From: Elgaria multicarinata webbii
Lineage: Eukaryota > Chordata > Lepidosauria > Squamata > Anguidae
Assembly: GCF_023053635.1 (NCBI RefSeq)
Contig: NC_086179.1
Location: forward strand, 8,508,001-8,572,000
DNA: 64,000 nucleotides
Direction: 5' to 3'
Shown here: positions 50,701 through 61,786 of the stretch, piece by piece
Position numbering within the stretch: position 1 is the first letter of the stretch
Layout: each line of letters begins with the position of its first letter
Notes under the pieces: model-generated
What the model saw: only the letters and a program-made list of their open reading frames with translations
What the model was told of the DNA's origin: nothing
Databases searched by the model: none
Made by a program: the position numbers and the translations under genes

Positions 50701-51203
50701 TGGTAATTTGGTGTCTAATTTAAATGGTTTTTTGAGCAGCCCCTGCTATCTAATCAATATAAACAAATATTCCAGCACTTCTAGAAAAAATGCTTAGGCT
50801 TAAACTGGGTCTACTTACACTTGTTCCGTCATTCTGTAGTAGCATTCTGTAATAGTCTTTCATGTGTGAAACCAGCCATTATGATTTCAAAGATGTGCTA
50901 AAATGTCTTTAGGAGAACACAGAAGTGAAGCCGTCCGTATAGTTCTGCCACCCTTAATTCCCATATTCTGTCCTTCGTTTATTGACATGCTTCTTTTGAA
51001 GTAAATATTATGTAACTGCTGGTTTGGAGCCCAAGAAGAATAATCTGAAAATATGAATTTGAATGCAGAAAGTTATTGGAAAACTGTTTTTGTATGACAA
51101 ATAAATTTCCCAAGCCTTCCTCAGTGATTGAGGGATGGGGGAAACCGCAGCTGAAGGGGTGAAGTGGCTGCCTGAAATAGGTTTATGCTTTGTTGATTTT
51201 CAG
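50701..51203 (+). other. RBM17 intron 2, unique part
   Basis: No repeat or exon recognised; ends at the exon 3 acceptor. Confidence 0.4.
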
Positions 51204-51320
51204 AGTCAGAGGACAAAGCAAAGCACAGTTCTTGCTCCTGTGATTGACCTAAAGCGAGGCAGTGCTTCCGACGAGCGACAGATCGTAGATACCCCACCTC
51301 ACGTGGCAGCTGGCCTGAAA
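51204..51320 (+). CDS. RBM17: RBM17 exon 3
   Basis: Encodes residues 42-80: SQRTKQSTVLAPVIDLKRGS, ASDERQIVDTPPHVAAGLK. Acceptor TTTTCAG, donor GTAAGA; phase 0 both sides. SASDER replaces the mammalian GSSDDR. Confidence 0.97.
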
Positions 51321-52315
51321 GTAAGACTGGGGTTGTTCAGAGGGGAGCCAGAATTTGAAAATATGGGCATATAAAATAGATCAGAGGAATTCTAAGCAAA
51401 AAGGAACCAGTGGCTGAATGATTGCCTCTTCCCATACTAAATAGTCCAGTTGGGTAACAAAAATATAAGCATCGTATCTAAGATATAGCATGAATCATGA
51501 AAGCTGTATATCAACAGTAAAAAACAAACAGAAACGACAATAGCTCACTCTATAGCTACAATAGACAAAGCCCCATTCAGTAGCATAAAAATTAAGCTAG
51601 GTCTCCAAATGCTTGACTGCAGAGAGAGAAACACTGTCTGAAGGTGTGTGGTGCCTGCTAAGGCTCAGAAGACTGTTCCACAGCCTTGGCACCGTTCCTG
51701 AAAGGGTCCTTTTCCACGAAGTTGCCAAATGAGTCTACCAAGGACAGAGAGCTGGGAGCCATGGCTCCTGAAAATATATATATTTTTTATAGTGGTAGTG
51801 GAGGGTTCACATGGGAGGGGACGTGGTTACATATGCCTGCCCATGCCTTGCACAATTTTATAGAAAAACCCGGTACTGTAAAATGAGCCCAGAAGCAAAT
51901 GAACAAACAGTGCAGTTTGATCAGGATAAATATAATATGGGCTGTAGTAATAAAATAATGTTAGGATGTCCACACATAAACAGGAATACTTTCTAATTCT
52001 GCTTGCAAGTGCAAGCAGAAGGCTTTTCTGCCTGTTCCAGTGCAGAGCCAGTGGGCCCTCAGCGTATAGTGGGCCCATTCCCAGTGTCCTCTTTCCGGGG
52101 CAGTCGGACACAGCCTGGATATGCATCTTGGTGTACCTTATTTACAGATCATTTTGAGTGTAGACACAATCTTGATTTGAGGGTTGAGTTGGGATATGGT
52201 TGCTTTTCTGTATGAAGGAGCTTGAGAGGAGTTTTCGGGGCATTGCTTTGAAAGGGAATTGGCTGCAGTGAAGTTGCGTAACTTTTATCGGTGCATCTCC
52301 CCTTTTCAATCCCAG
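51321..52315 (+). other. RBM17 intron 3
   Basis: Largely unique sequence with a short degraded L2 3' segment (about 51560-51780, GACTGCAGAGAGAGAAACAC). No exon seen. Confidence 0.4.
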
Positions 52316-52482
52316 GATCCTGTTCCCAGCGGCTTTTCTGCAGGAGATGTATTGATTCCTTTGGCTGATGAGTACGATCCTATGTTCCCCAATGATTATG
52401 AGAAAGTAGTAAAGCGCCAGCGGGAAGAACGGCAAAGACAGCGTGAGCTGGAGAGGCAGAAAGAAATCGAAGAAAGAGAGAA
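52316..52482 (+). CDS. RBM17: RBM17 exon 4
   Basis: Encodes DPVPSGFSAGDVLIPLADEY, DPMFPNDYEKVVKRQREERQ and RQRELERQKEIEERE (residues 81-135) plus two bases of the next codon. The charged helix is typical of RBM17. Acceptor ATCCCAG, donor GTGAGT. Confidence 0.97.
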
Positions 52483-52781
52483 GTGAGTTGTGTGAGGCTA
52501 CAAGCCATTAATATACTTGTGTTTGAAAGCATCTTGATTGCATTAAAGTGTTTAATGAAGAAGCCAGCTGGAGTAATTCTTGATCTTGTAAAATCTCCTT
52601 AAACCTGTGATCCCGTAATTCACTTGCATGAGGCATTTTCACCACGGGATGTCATTGGTTCTCTGATACCAAGGCATGCAATTTTGCATCTCTGGGAATA
52701 ATTTTCTTTGATATTTTGAAATCAATGTCCAGTAAAATAATATTGCTTAGACTGCTGGGAGTATTTCTGTGTGCATGGTAC

Positions 52782-53736
52782 CAGGGCTGTGGAGTCGGTA
52801 CATAAAACCTCCAACTCCTTTATTCATGGCACCTCCGACTCCTTTAATTATATATCGATATAGGAAATACATTTCCTATATATTTCCTACATCGACTGCA
52901 AGCACGCAACTTTTTAGAACCTTAATCTGTTAAAGCCCAGATCTAAAGGCTATAGCTAAGACATTCTGGGTTTTTTATTTTATTTATTAAAGAAGCCCAA
53001 AAATGAAAACCATGAGGTTATAGTTTTATTTATTTATTTAATTGCATTTATATCGCCCCATAGCCGAAGTTCTCTGGGCGGTTTATCAAAAGACTATGGG
53101 GTATAAATTAATAGGATATGCAACTATAAAAGAAAATCAGGAACAACTTTCTCTACTAGTTCAATAAAGTATATACTTTGATATCAAAGTCAAAACTACA
53201 AAAAAGTTAAAAACAACTGAACACCTAAAACAACTTAACAAATGACCACTTTAAAAGAAATGAACTCAGTTAGGTACATAAGTAACATAAACCTTTTTCG
53301 AGATTAAAGTATCGTTTGAATATAAAATTCAAGTGAATATACATTTAATAAAAGAAACATTATATTGTAGAAAATTGAAGACTAACATATTGCTTTTAGA
53401 AACAGAATTGCTTCTGCCAAATCCTCCCTCATAGAAGCCCTTAAATCTGATTTGACTATTTTCAGTGCTGAAAACAGTCTTTCAACACTGACTTGTGTGG
53501 GTGGCATTGCTGTTACAGTTCTAGCTGCATCACTAGTAACCGCTGGATAAACTAGGATGGCTTCTTCTATAGTCAGTTTTGAATTAGCTGGAATCCAGGA
53601 CAATCTTGGTTTTCAGGGACATACCACAACTCTACATACAATTTAAATTTAGTCGGAGTCGGTACCTTTTTACCAACTCCGACTCCAGTAACCCAAGAAT
53701 TGCTTCCGATTCCACGACTCCGACTCCACAGCCCTG
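52782..53736 (-). mobile_element. hAT element with perfect 8-bp TSD in RBM17 intron
   Basis: Ends CAGGGCTGTGGAGTCGG and CCGACTCCACAGCCCTG are perfect 17-bp inverted repeats, flanked by an exact 8-bp duplication CATGGTAC (52774-52781 and 53737-53744). On the minus strand near 53400-53600 a remnant of the hAT dimerisation domain reads PTQVSVERLFSALKIVKSDL then RASMREDLAEAILFLKA. The first two thirds of the transposase are deleted. An L2 3' tip lies inside at 53025-53090. Family not named; distinct from the TAGGGTGACC group. Confidence 0.93.
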
Positions 53737-53744
53737 CATGGTAC

Positions 53745-54026
53745 CTAGGGCTTAGTAAAAACCTGCTTGTTATCAGAGGCACTCAGACTGAAAGAAGTAG
53801 CCATCATTGACAAGTTCTTAAATATTCATTGAATTCTTGTAGCAAAATTGGCTCATCAATACATCAGATAGAAAAGGATTGAACTGCAATGAAGTTGTTA
53901 GTGAAGCGAATCCCTGCAAACTACGTTTTCCAGAAAAAGAAATATGTGGCATCTACAGAATGCACATATTAATATGTGGGTGTTATAATTACCTGTAGGC
54001 AAAAAATTTAATATCCTGTATTGCAG
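53745..54026 (+). other. RBM17 intron 4, unique part
   Basis: No repeat or exon recognised. Confidence 0.35.
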
Positions 54027-54165
54027 GATTGGGAAACCCATAGCCTTACAGATGTTGTCAGACTATAGCTTCTGTCAACCTCATCTGCCATGGCTGATGG
54101 TCAGGAATGATGGGCGCTGTAGTCCAACAATATCTGGACAGGCACAGATTCCCCACCGCTGCTGT
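54027..54165. mobile_element. Palindromic repeat, GGACTACA family
   Basis: Arms CCTTACAGATGTTGTCAGAC and GTAGTCCAACAATATCTGGA around TGCCATGGCTGATGGTCAGG. It lies 70 bases before RBM17 exon 5. Confidence 0.7.
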
Positions 54166-54234
54166 ATTGTGTAGTACTACATGGGTAGTTGTGCTAGAGG
54201 GCTGCCTTATTAACTTCTGTCTTAATTTCTCAAG

Positions 54235-54332
54235 GAGGCGCAAAGACAGACACGAGGCCAGTGGCTTTTCAAGGCGGCCAGATCCAGATTCAGATGAAGA
54301 TGAAGATTACGAAAGGGAGAGACGGAAAAGAA
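54235..54332 (+). CDS. RBM17: RBM17 exon 5
   Basis: Encodes RRKDRHEASGFSRRPDPDSD, EDEDYERERRKR with split codons at each end. Arg/Asp/Glu-rich, matching the RBM17 mid-region. Acceptor CTCAAG, donor GTAAGG. Confidence 0.97.
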
Positions 54333-55151
54333 GTAAGGACATCTCTTAGTTACAGAATGTGGATGTCGATCAAACACTGCTGTCTCAGCTGGATGTGGAG
54401 TGGTTATTCCCTCTTTTCTGCAATGGTTCTGACTCAGTATAAGGCAGCTTCCTATATTCCTATGCAGCCGGCATGCTGGATCCACCCTGGGCTGTGGTTT
54501 TACTTGGCTCCACCCCCAGTGCCTGCTGCTGCCCACCCTCCCAGGGCAGCACTCCTGCAGCTGCCAACCTCCCCGTTGTGCGCATTTGCTTGTGAGTGGA
54601 ATTACTTGCCAGTGGCACACTACAACACTGCTACTGCTTGCAAAGGGAGGCTGATGGCTGCCCCTCGCCTCCCCATCCCATAGATCTCTCAAGTGTGCTT
54701 ATCTGGTGGAGGTGCTGTAATGCGTCGTTGCCAAGTAAGCCACTCACAAGCTAGTGCCTGAAGAAGAACAGGACGCTGTAGCAGCACCACCGGGAAGTGG
54801 GAGTAGTCCCAAGTGGTGCCTTGTTCTGTCAGGTGCTTGTTTAATGCTGGGGTGGGGTGAATCCACTGAGGGCAGCCTGCGCAGGGCCCTCTAAAAGCTG
54901 CCTCAGGCTTAGATCTAATTATAGTTTGCCAAGGGTGGCCAATGTATTTCTGGGGAGTCTGGATTGTCCCTCTCCGAGCTGGGACAGAATCCACTACTTT
55001 TCCCAGCTGGGCTAGAGTCCACTACCAGCTACAATGTCCTCAGTCTTCCAGCCAACCCTGTTGCACAATAGCCAGGAAAGCTCTCCCTGCATCCGACTGA
55101 AGAATCCTTGTAGCATCCTAGTGCCAAATGAGAGGACATTCCAGAGCCTTC
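54333..55151 (+). other. RBM17 intron 5, first part
   Basis: GC-moderate sequence without recognised repeats. Long open frames on both strands (for example 54261-54683 plus, 54222-54692 minus) include exon 5 in shifted frames and are not genes. Confidence 0.4.
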
Positions 55152-55473
55152 CGGGTGACCCTATGAAAAGGAGGACAGGGCTTCAGTATCTTTAACAGTT
55201 GTATTGAAAAGAGAATTTCAGCAGGTGTCGTGGTTATGCATGCAGCACCCGGTGAAATTCCCTCTTCATCACAACCGTTAAAGCTGCAGGAGCCCTGCCT
55301 AGCATGACCAGATACAAAAGAGGGCAGGGCTCCTGCAGCTTTAACGGTTGTGATGAAGAGGGAGTTTCACCGGGTGCTGCATGCATGACAATAACACCTG
55401 CTGGAATTCCCTTTTCAATACAACTGTTAAAGATACAGAAGCCCTGTCCTCCTTTTCATATGGTTACCCTATA
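55152..55473. mobile_element. Palindromic hAT-type MITE in RBM17 intron 5
   Basis: Ends GGGTGACCCTATGAAAAGGA and CTTTTCATATGGTTACCCTA; internal AGCATGACCAGATACAAAAG. Full length. Target duplication unclear. Confidence 0.88.
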
Positions 55474-56152
55474 CTAATATTTGTTCTTGTTACATCTCTA
55501 CTGTATTTTAATCAATTTTAATTGCTTCTGTAAGCCGCCTTGAGTGCCATTTTTTGGGAAGAATGGTGGGGTGCAAATAACGTATTAACTGATTTTTCTC
55601 TTGCTCGTCTTGAAGAAGGGAGTTCTGGTGGGTCTAAATTTTCATAGAGCCTACGTTTATAGCTTCTAGGAGCCAGCCTGTGAGGACTGGCAGGAACTCT
55701 ATATTTGCCAGCAACAAACTGATGCAGTTCTGTTGCCATCCACACGCGCCTTTCGGGTTCTTCCTTTGCTTCCGGCAGCATGTTGCAGAAGATGGGTGTT
55801 TTCCACTAAGAAGCGTTGTGGTCGATGTGGCCTGGGGCTTGCCACAGCAACCAACGTTGGCCATGGTTCAAAATAGCCTGACTTTTGGGGATACTTTCTG
55901 GCACTAGCTGCCTCTATGGCCGTCGGTACTGGCCACATGGATATTTGAGCAGTTTTACTATGTGCAGAAGAAATCCTCATTATCCCAGCTGGCCAAACTC
56001 CTACCCTGTTTGAACTTCCAGATGGGTAGCCCTGTTCACTCTCTCGCAGCAAAAACAACCAGGTATCTTGTCTTAAAAGTGTATAGATCTATTACGGCAT
56101 AAGCTTCTGCAGATTCTTGCTTTCTATTTCACGCGATTTGTTTCTTACACAG
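55474..56152 (+). other. RBM17 intron 5, rest
   Basis: A LINE 3' tip (GTAAGCCGCCTTGAGTGCCA, 55530-55585) is followed by unique sequence. No exon seen. Confidence 0.4.
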
Positions 56153-56209
56153 GTATGGGAGGAGCTGCCATCGCACCGCCTACTTCTTTGGTTGAGAAGG
56201 ATAAAGAAC
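56153..56209 (+). CDS. RBM17: RBM17 exon 6
   Basis: Short exon encoding (S)MGGAAIAPPTSLVEKDKE with split codons; acceptor TTACACAG, donor GTATGT. Matches mammalian RBM17. Confidence 0.96.
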
Positions 56210-56243
56210 GTATGTAAATTTAGTTTTCCTTTACATTTGCTGA

Positions 56244-56548
56244 AGCCTCGTGTGGCGCGGAGTGGTAAGCTGCAGTTACTGCAGCCGAAACTCTCCCCAC
56301 GGCCTGAGTTCGATCCCAGCGGAAGCTGGTTCTCAGGCAGCCGGCTCAGGTCGACTCAGCCTTCCATCCTTCCGAGGTCGGTAAAATGAGTACCCAGCTA
56401 GCTGGGGGAAACCGGTAACGGTGACTGGGGAGGCAATGGCAAACCACCCCGCTACAAAGTCTGCCAAGAAAACGTCAGCGAAAGCAGGCGTCCCTCTAGG
56501 AGTCAGCAATGACTCAAGTATAATTGCACGAGAGGTTCCTTTCCTTTT
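56244..56548 (+). mobile_element. Sauria SINE, full length
   Basis: Head CCTCGTGTGGCGCGGAGTGG and GAGTTCGATCCCAGCGGAAG, body CCGGCTCAGGTCGACTCAGC and GAGGTCGGTAAAATGAGTAC, BovB-like tail GGCAATGGCAAACCACCCCG and GAGTCAGCAATGACTCAAG. It starts only 35 bases after the exon 6 donor. Confidence 0.92.
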
Positions 56549-56744
56549 CTTTACATTTGCTGAAGCCATAGCTTCCAACTGCCCTCAGGGAACCTTTTCC
56601 AAACATACTTGGCTGCTTTGGATGTCTGCCACAGAACCATTTATTGCAGGCTTCTCCAATCTGGTAGCCTCCAGTGATTTTGGAGCACAACTCCAAGAAT
56701 CACTAATCGCTTAACAAAGCCTCTGATGGCTAAATTCACCAAGC

Positions 56745-56932
56745 CTGCACATAGTTTTAATGGGTTTTACTGTTTTTAAATTCTATCCTGGTTTTAACTT
56801 ACTAATCGTTCCGTTTGTTTTTTGCTGTGCGTATTTATTGTTTTATATTGTTTGTATGATTTTAACCTGTATGCCGCCCTCAGATCCTTGTGATATAGGG
56901 CTGGTTACAAATGTTTTAATAAATAAATCATT
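56745..56932 (+). mobile_element. LINE (L2/CR1-type) 3' tip
   Basis: TTTTAATGGGTTTTACTGTT, CTGTATGCCGCCCTCAGATC and AAATGTTTTAATAAATAAAT. A GGACTACA-family fragment (GCACCAGGTTGGGGAAGGCT) follows to 57003. Confidence 0.65.
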
Positions 56933-57003
56933 GGTTGTGTTGGCTGGGACTGTTGGTAGTTGGTCCACATCATGTGGAAGGCACCAGGTTGGGGAAGGCT
57001 GAT

Positions 57004-57747
57004 TTATGGGTAATAGGCTTGTTAACAGGCCAAGCCCAGAGTTTCCCCTCGTCACACTTCTGCAGGGATCCCTGAAAAGAAGGAATAAGATCTTACTTTT
57101 CCAGGATCAGTTGTGAACTGTCCAGGGTGTGTGTGCCGGTTTGAGGGGTGAAAGAATATAGCGAATCAGAGGTCAGGCAGTGGAGAGCAGAAACTTTTTT
57201 TTAATGTATTGTGAGTCTAGTAGATGCATGATATTATGCAGAGTATATAAATAAGGGCCTGATGTGATATGGTTTGTGGTATTATTTTTGTAATTGCATA
57301 TCTAGTTTGAAGGACTTTTATGTAAAACAGCAACCTCAGTCTGTGCTTTTTCGAACTGCAGTGTAGCTATTTTATAAAGGACGTCTTGTTGCCGTAAGTG
57401 GTTTCTAATGGGTTTTATTTACACTGGATCTGGTGTTTAGTAGGGAGGATAATGGAGATCTGTGGGTAAAAGGACCCGAGGTTTATGAGGCTGCTATTAA
57501 AGTTATCTGTATAATTGAGTGAAGAGACGTAATGCCGGCTGTAATAGAATTACAAGCAGATTTGAGGAAAGCGAAAGGGCCTATGATTTGGTTAGACAAA
57601 AGCATTCCTTTTTATTTCTCTGGCAGTAAAGATGAGCCTTAAAATGGGATTCATCTCCATTTTCAGAGAATGTGTGCTAAGCTAATGCACAGATATTCAT
57701 ACAAGTATGTTTTTGGCTTCGTGGTAAATGCCCCATCTCCCTTCCAG
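57004..57747 (+). other. RBM17 intron 6, unique part
   Basis: No repeat or exon recognised. Confidence 0.4.
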
Positions 57748-57886
57748 CCGTACCATCATCGTATGAAGAAGAGCCAAGGCCTCGTGGTTCATCGTCCAAA
57801 GCTGCCATTCCTCCCCCCATGTATGATGAGCCCGAAAGACCTCGATCCCCGACAGGACCTAGCAATTCCTTCCTTGCTAATATGGG
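57748..57886 (+). CDS. RBM17: RBM17 exon 7
   Basis: Encodes (P)VPSSYEEEPRPRGSSSKAA, IPPPMYDEPERPRSPTGPSN, SFLANM(G). Acceptor CCTTCCAG, donor GTGAGT. It is one residue shorter than the mammalian region, with VPSS in place of PRDFP; the Pro-rich core and SFLANMG are conserved. Confidence 0.95.
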
Positions 57887-58211
57887 GTGAGTCCTTGTAG
57901 CCTGTCGACACTCCCTGTGGAGTGCCACTAGAGGGCGGTAGTGAAGAGTACTGTGGAAATGCAGCAAAGACTCAGGGATGATTTTGTGGAAGGAATTCTT
58001 TTAGGTGGGTTTACCCATGCCCTTCCCCAACTCTAGCGCCCTCCGGATGTGTCGAACTGCAACTCATATCATTCCCAGTCAGCATAGCCATTGGCCATGG
58101 GGAAGGCTGGTTTATAGCAAGTGAAGAATTATTGTTTTGCCTTCAACATTTACAAGCAATTTCTAATAACAGCCATTTGGGCTGTTGAGGCCAAGCCAGA
58201 GGCTAAACAAG
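57887..58211 (+). other. RBM17 intron 7, start
   Basis: Contains a GGACTACA-family palindrome (58020-58115, CCTTCCCCAACTCTAGCGCC to CATGGGGAAGGCTGG). No exon. Confidence 0.45.
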
Positions 58212-58570
58212 AATCATAGAATAGCAGAGTTGGAAGGGGCCTACAAGGCCATCGAGTCCAACCCCCTGCTCAATGCAGGAATCCACCCTAAAGCATCCCT
58301 GACAGATGGTTGTCCAGCTGCCTCTTGAATGACTCTAGTGTGGGAGGACCCACAACCTCCCTAGGTAACTGATTCCATTGTCGTACTGCTCTAACAGTCA
58401 GGAAGTTTTTCCTGATGTCCAGCTGGAATCTGGCTTCCTTTCACTTGAGCCCATTATTCCGTGTCCTGCACTCTGGGAGGATGGAGAAGAGATCCTGGCC
58501 CTCCTCTGTGTGACAACCTTTCAAGTATTTGAAGAGTGCTATCATGTCTCCCCTCAGTCTTCCCTTAGCA
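58212..58570 (-). mobile_element. CR1 LINE 3' end
   Basis: Complement from ATCATAGAATAGCAGAGTTG through CTAACAGTCAGGAAGTTTTT to CCTCAGTCTTCCCTTAG. Confidence 0.95.
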
Positions 58571-59310
58571 GAACTAAGTTTCCTAGGTTCTTTAGTGTAA
58601 TCGAACTGGAGCCCCTGGACTCTCTTCAAGGGAGGCATCTTGGAACACTTTCCCCAACACCACCACACCCTCATACATATCTCCTCTTATTTGTCTTTGG
58701 CTCCATTTTATCTGGGGCGCAAGGTATTCGCAGGAGGCTGAAATGTCTACTGTGGTATCTGTGGGGCCCAGAGAGCTGTGAGATCCCTGGGCATCACAGG
58801 CCAGGCTATGGAGGGGAGAGAATGGTGGTGCATCTGGAAGCTATAGGGGGAGAGAGAGATCTGGCAGCACACCGTGTGAAAGTGTGTGTGTGTGCGCCTA
58901 GGATAGACTGCATGTGGAGAACTATTATATCTGGGGATAGCAGGGAGCCTTCTAACTTGGAGAGGAGGCTAACGTGTAAGCTTTACATGTGCGTGGAATA
59001 TTTTTGTATGGAGGAGCATTTAATTCTATAATCCCTCACCTGCAGAATGAAATGGTTCAGTTCCTAGGAAGGCTGTTCCATGTGATATTCTTGAATATCG
59101 TATTTGGCTAGCAGCTATGTCCTTATTTTAATTCCCCAATGTGAGAAGGAGGGCTGTAGCTATTAATTTAATTCACACATAGTCAGCAAGTTTTATGTTG
59201 ACCAACTCTGGCTTCGCCTTTATTTCATTACCTTTTCTGGTGGAACTGCCGGATCATGGGTAAGTAGCCATACAGTGGCCTTGTAAGCAGGGGCAAAGCC
59301 CTGGCAAGTT
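58571..59310 (+). other. RBM17 intron 7, unique part
   Basis: No exon or repeat recognised. Confidence 0.4.
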
Positions 59311-59432
59311 AGAATCATAGAATAGCAGAGTTGGAAGGGGCCTACAAGGCCATCGAGTCCAACCCCCTGCTCAAGGCAGGAATCCACCCTAAAGCATCCC
59401 TGGCAGATGGTTGTCCAGCTGCCTCTTGTGCC
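59311..59432 (-). mobile_element. CR1 LINE 3' end, short
   Basis: AGAATCATAGAATAGCAGAG to GGTTGTCCAGCTGCCTCTTG. Confidence 0.9.
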
Positions 59433-59454
59433 AGTTGCACAAAGCTTTTAAATT

Positions 59455-59830
59455 TTATATATACTAGCTGTACCAGGCTTAACATACGCCGTTGTAGCAT
59501 ATCAGCCTTGGGCCGTCCACCCAGCTCGCATGAGATTAGGCCAGGGCCTCGGCTTGCAGCAGGTGAGCGGCCTCCCACCTGGCCACCAAGGGCCCTGGCC
59601 GTACCTTGCTCATGCTCCAGACCGTGGCCCTGCCCCCTTCGTTGGGTGGATGGGGGAAGCAAAGTGGCAGAAAGTGGGGTAGGATTACCTTGGAAAGCCC
59701 GGAGGAGTCAGGCGAGGGGCTTAGCAACCTGTATCAGCTGACGTTGCACGTTGTTACTGTTGCTTAGCAACCTGTATCAGCTGAAGCCTTTATGGAAACC
59801 TACCTAAGTGATTTATATAGAGAGATATTT
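59455..59830. repeat. Unclassified AT-ended element with 22-bp direct repeat
   Basis: Starts TATATATACTAGCTGTACCA and ends near AGTGATTTATATAGAGAGAT; a GC-rich interior (GGCCGTCCACCCAGCTCGCA) contrasts with AT-rich flanks. GCTTAGCAACCTGTATCAGC TGA occurs twice (59719 and 59763). It may be a decayed DNA or Helitron-like element; family not recognised. Confidence 0.4.
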
Positions 59831-60094
59831 TCCTGTACCTGGCATGATACCTGGTTCATACGCAATGATAAGCTGAAAGCCCTGGCTTATTGTATGCAAG
59901 CAGCATGCTCATGCATCCTGCCTGGTCATTCCCACGACAGATGGGAGTGGCTAAACAAACCATAGAACTTCTGTCTGTGGCTTTGTTTATTGGCTTGCTG
60001 GGGGAGAGACAAGCCAGAGTTCCCAGTTCACACGTAATGATAAACAAGCCACAGATGGAAGGTCTGTGTTTTGTTTAGCTGCAGCAGGAGCAAT
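59831..60094 (+). other. RBM17 intron 7, repeat-like but unassigned
   Basis: Contains imperfect inverted phrases (ACGCAATGATAAGC, ACGTAATGATAAACAAGCCA). Possibly another MITE. No exon. Confidence 0.35.
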
Positions 60095-60240
60095 CAGCGT
60101 ATGTATTTTATCTATTATATTTTTATACTGCCCAGCAGCCGAGGCTGTCTGGGCAATGCACAATTAAAACCCTAAAATACAACAGTGTCAAGTAAATTTA
60201 AAATACTCAAAGTTCAATCAGTCAATCTTTATTTACAGTC
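60095..60240 (-). mobile_element. L2-type LINE 3' tip
   Basis: ATTTTTATACTGCCCAGCAG and CCGAGGCTGTCTGGGCAATG on the plus strand. Confidence 0.7.
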
Positions 60241-61059
60241 AACAGACCATTGTTGTAGCATATAAGTACACAGACGTTAATAAAAATAAATGATGGTAAA
60301 AAGAAAGGATACAAAATCTGTAAAAATGCTAATCAGCATGTTTAAAATAATGATCAGACATCCATGCGTGGTCTAATAGGAATAGCCAGATTCAAAAATT
60401 TGGTTGCTTTCTCAGTAATAGGCTTATTGGTGCCCTCAAAGTTAAAAAGGCGATATAAAACCAAGTTCAATTCCAGGGGAAGCCTGTGTGAACTGGACCA
60501 ATATAATCTTGATCATTTCAGATGTCTTAAGCAAATGCCTAGCATATTGTCACTCTCTCATGGTCCTCTTTTGATGATCTAATAAGTTGAGTTATTGATA
60601 CCTGTGCATGGAGATCACTAGATTTCTTTAGAACCCCGAGATGGACACTAATAACCAGGACTCTACAATTTCATGAAAGTACAAATGGGAATTGCAACAA
60701 AGAATTGTGCCCTCAGGAGTGTGTTGGTTTCTTTTCCCCTTGCATGTTTCCTCTCTTCCCCTCTGTTGTGTGTGAGATCACACATGTGGGTGTGTTTTTT
60801 TATCCCCTTTTGTGCAGACATAACTATTAAAGTTTTATACTTGTGCATATTTCAGGGTGTGTAGGTGGCCCTGTTCTCCCTACAAGGCCATTTGCAATCA
60901 GTGCCAAGTTCAGCATTAAAGGGAGAAATGACTTCGGGCCCAGAATTCACCTTTCGTTTTAATTTGCAGGGAGTATTATTTTGAGGGAGCATTGAGAAGT
61001 GGGATCCCTCTAACTGAAGTTTGAAGTCGTACCATTTATTCTTCTACTACCTCATTCTG
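60241..61059 (+). other. RBM17 intron 7, unassigned
   Basis: 60220-60330 (CAATCAGTCAATCTTTATTT) may be the 3' end of another LINE on the minus strand. No exon. Confidence 0.35.
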
Positions 61060-61130
61060 TTTCAAGTTTGTGAACCACCCAGAAAGCTTCGGCTATTGGG
61101 GGGTATAAAAATGTAATAAATAAATAAGTG
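61060..61130 (+). mobile_element. L2-type LINE 3' tip
   Basis: GAACCACCCAGAAAGCTTCG, TATAAAAATGTAATAAATAA. Confidence 0.85.
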
Positions 61131-61634
61131 CAGTTTCGCTTTAGAAAACAACAAGATTTTAGCCCCTCTGGGTGCAAAGATATGCTTGAAAACATGTGGG
61201 ATCTTAAGAACCCTAAGCTGTAGCCAGATAAGATTTTGGTTTCACTGTCCTATGTATGATAATAAATAATGTAAAATGTTTTTTTTAAAGTGGAAACAGA
61301 ATAAAGCAAAATAAGAGTCCTTATGTAATCATGGTCATTACTACACCGAGCTCCTAGTTAGTCTTAATCACTGGTGATAAAGATTTGTCTGCTTTCCCGC
61401 GTTTAATGAACAGATGTGGTTTGCTTTGATATTTTAGAAAAGTAGCTGCATCTTGTATTCCTTTCCTTCAGCATTTACAAATAAACGGTGGTGTTGGTGT
61501 TGTGCATGTTACCATAGGAGTTTAATGCTGCAGAGGGTCATCAGATTGAGCCCCTGCAAAGCATGTTGTCCATGCCATGTGATTTCCCATGTTGGGTCGC
61601 CCCACTCAGACGTGACTCTCTCTTCTGTCATCAG
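61131..61634 (+). other. RBM17 intron 7, end
   Basis: No repeat recognised; leads to the exon 8 acceptor. Confidence 0.35.
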
Positions 61635-61786
61635 GGGCACGGTGGCGCACAAGATCATGCAGAAGTACGGCTTCCGAGAGGGCCAGGGACTGGGGAAGCA
61701 TGAGCAGGGCTTGAGCACGGCCCTGTCGGTGGAGAAAACGAGCAAGAGGGGTGGAAAAATCATTGTTGGCGATTCCGCTGATAAAG
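61635..61786 (+). CDS. RBM17: RBM17 exon 8, G-patch
   Basis: Encodes GTVAHKIMQKYGFREGQGLG, KHEQGLSTALSVEKTSKRGG and KIIVGDSADK. This is the G-patch domain, whose glycines (YGFREGQGLGKHEQG) are conserved; G-patches can bind RNA and DEAH helicases. Acceptor CATCAG, donor GTAACT. SADK differs from mammalian ATEK. Confidence 0.97.

Noticed and set aside
54222-54692. Overlapping plus and minus frames of 140 and 156 codons
   Set aside because: They overlap RBM17 exon 5 and its intron in other frames and lack motifs.
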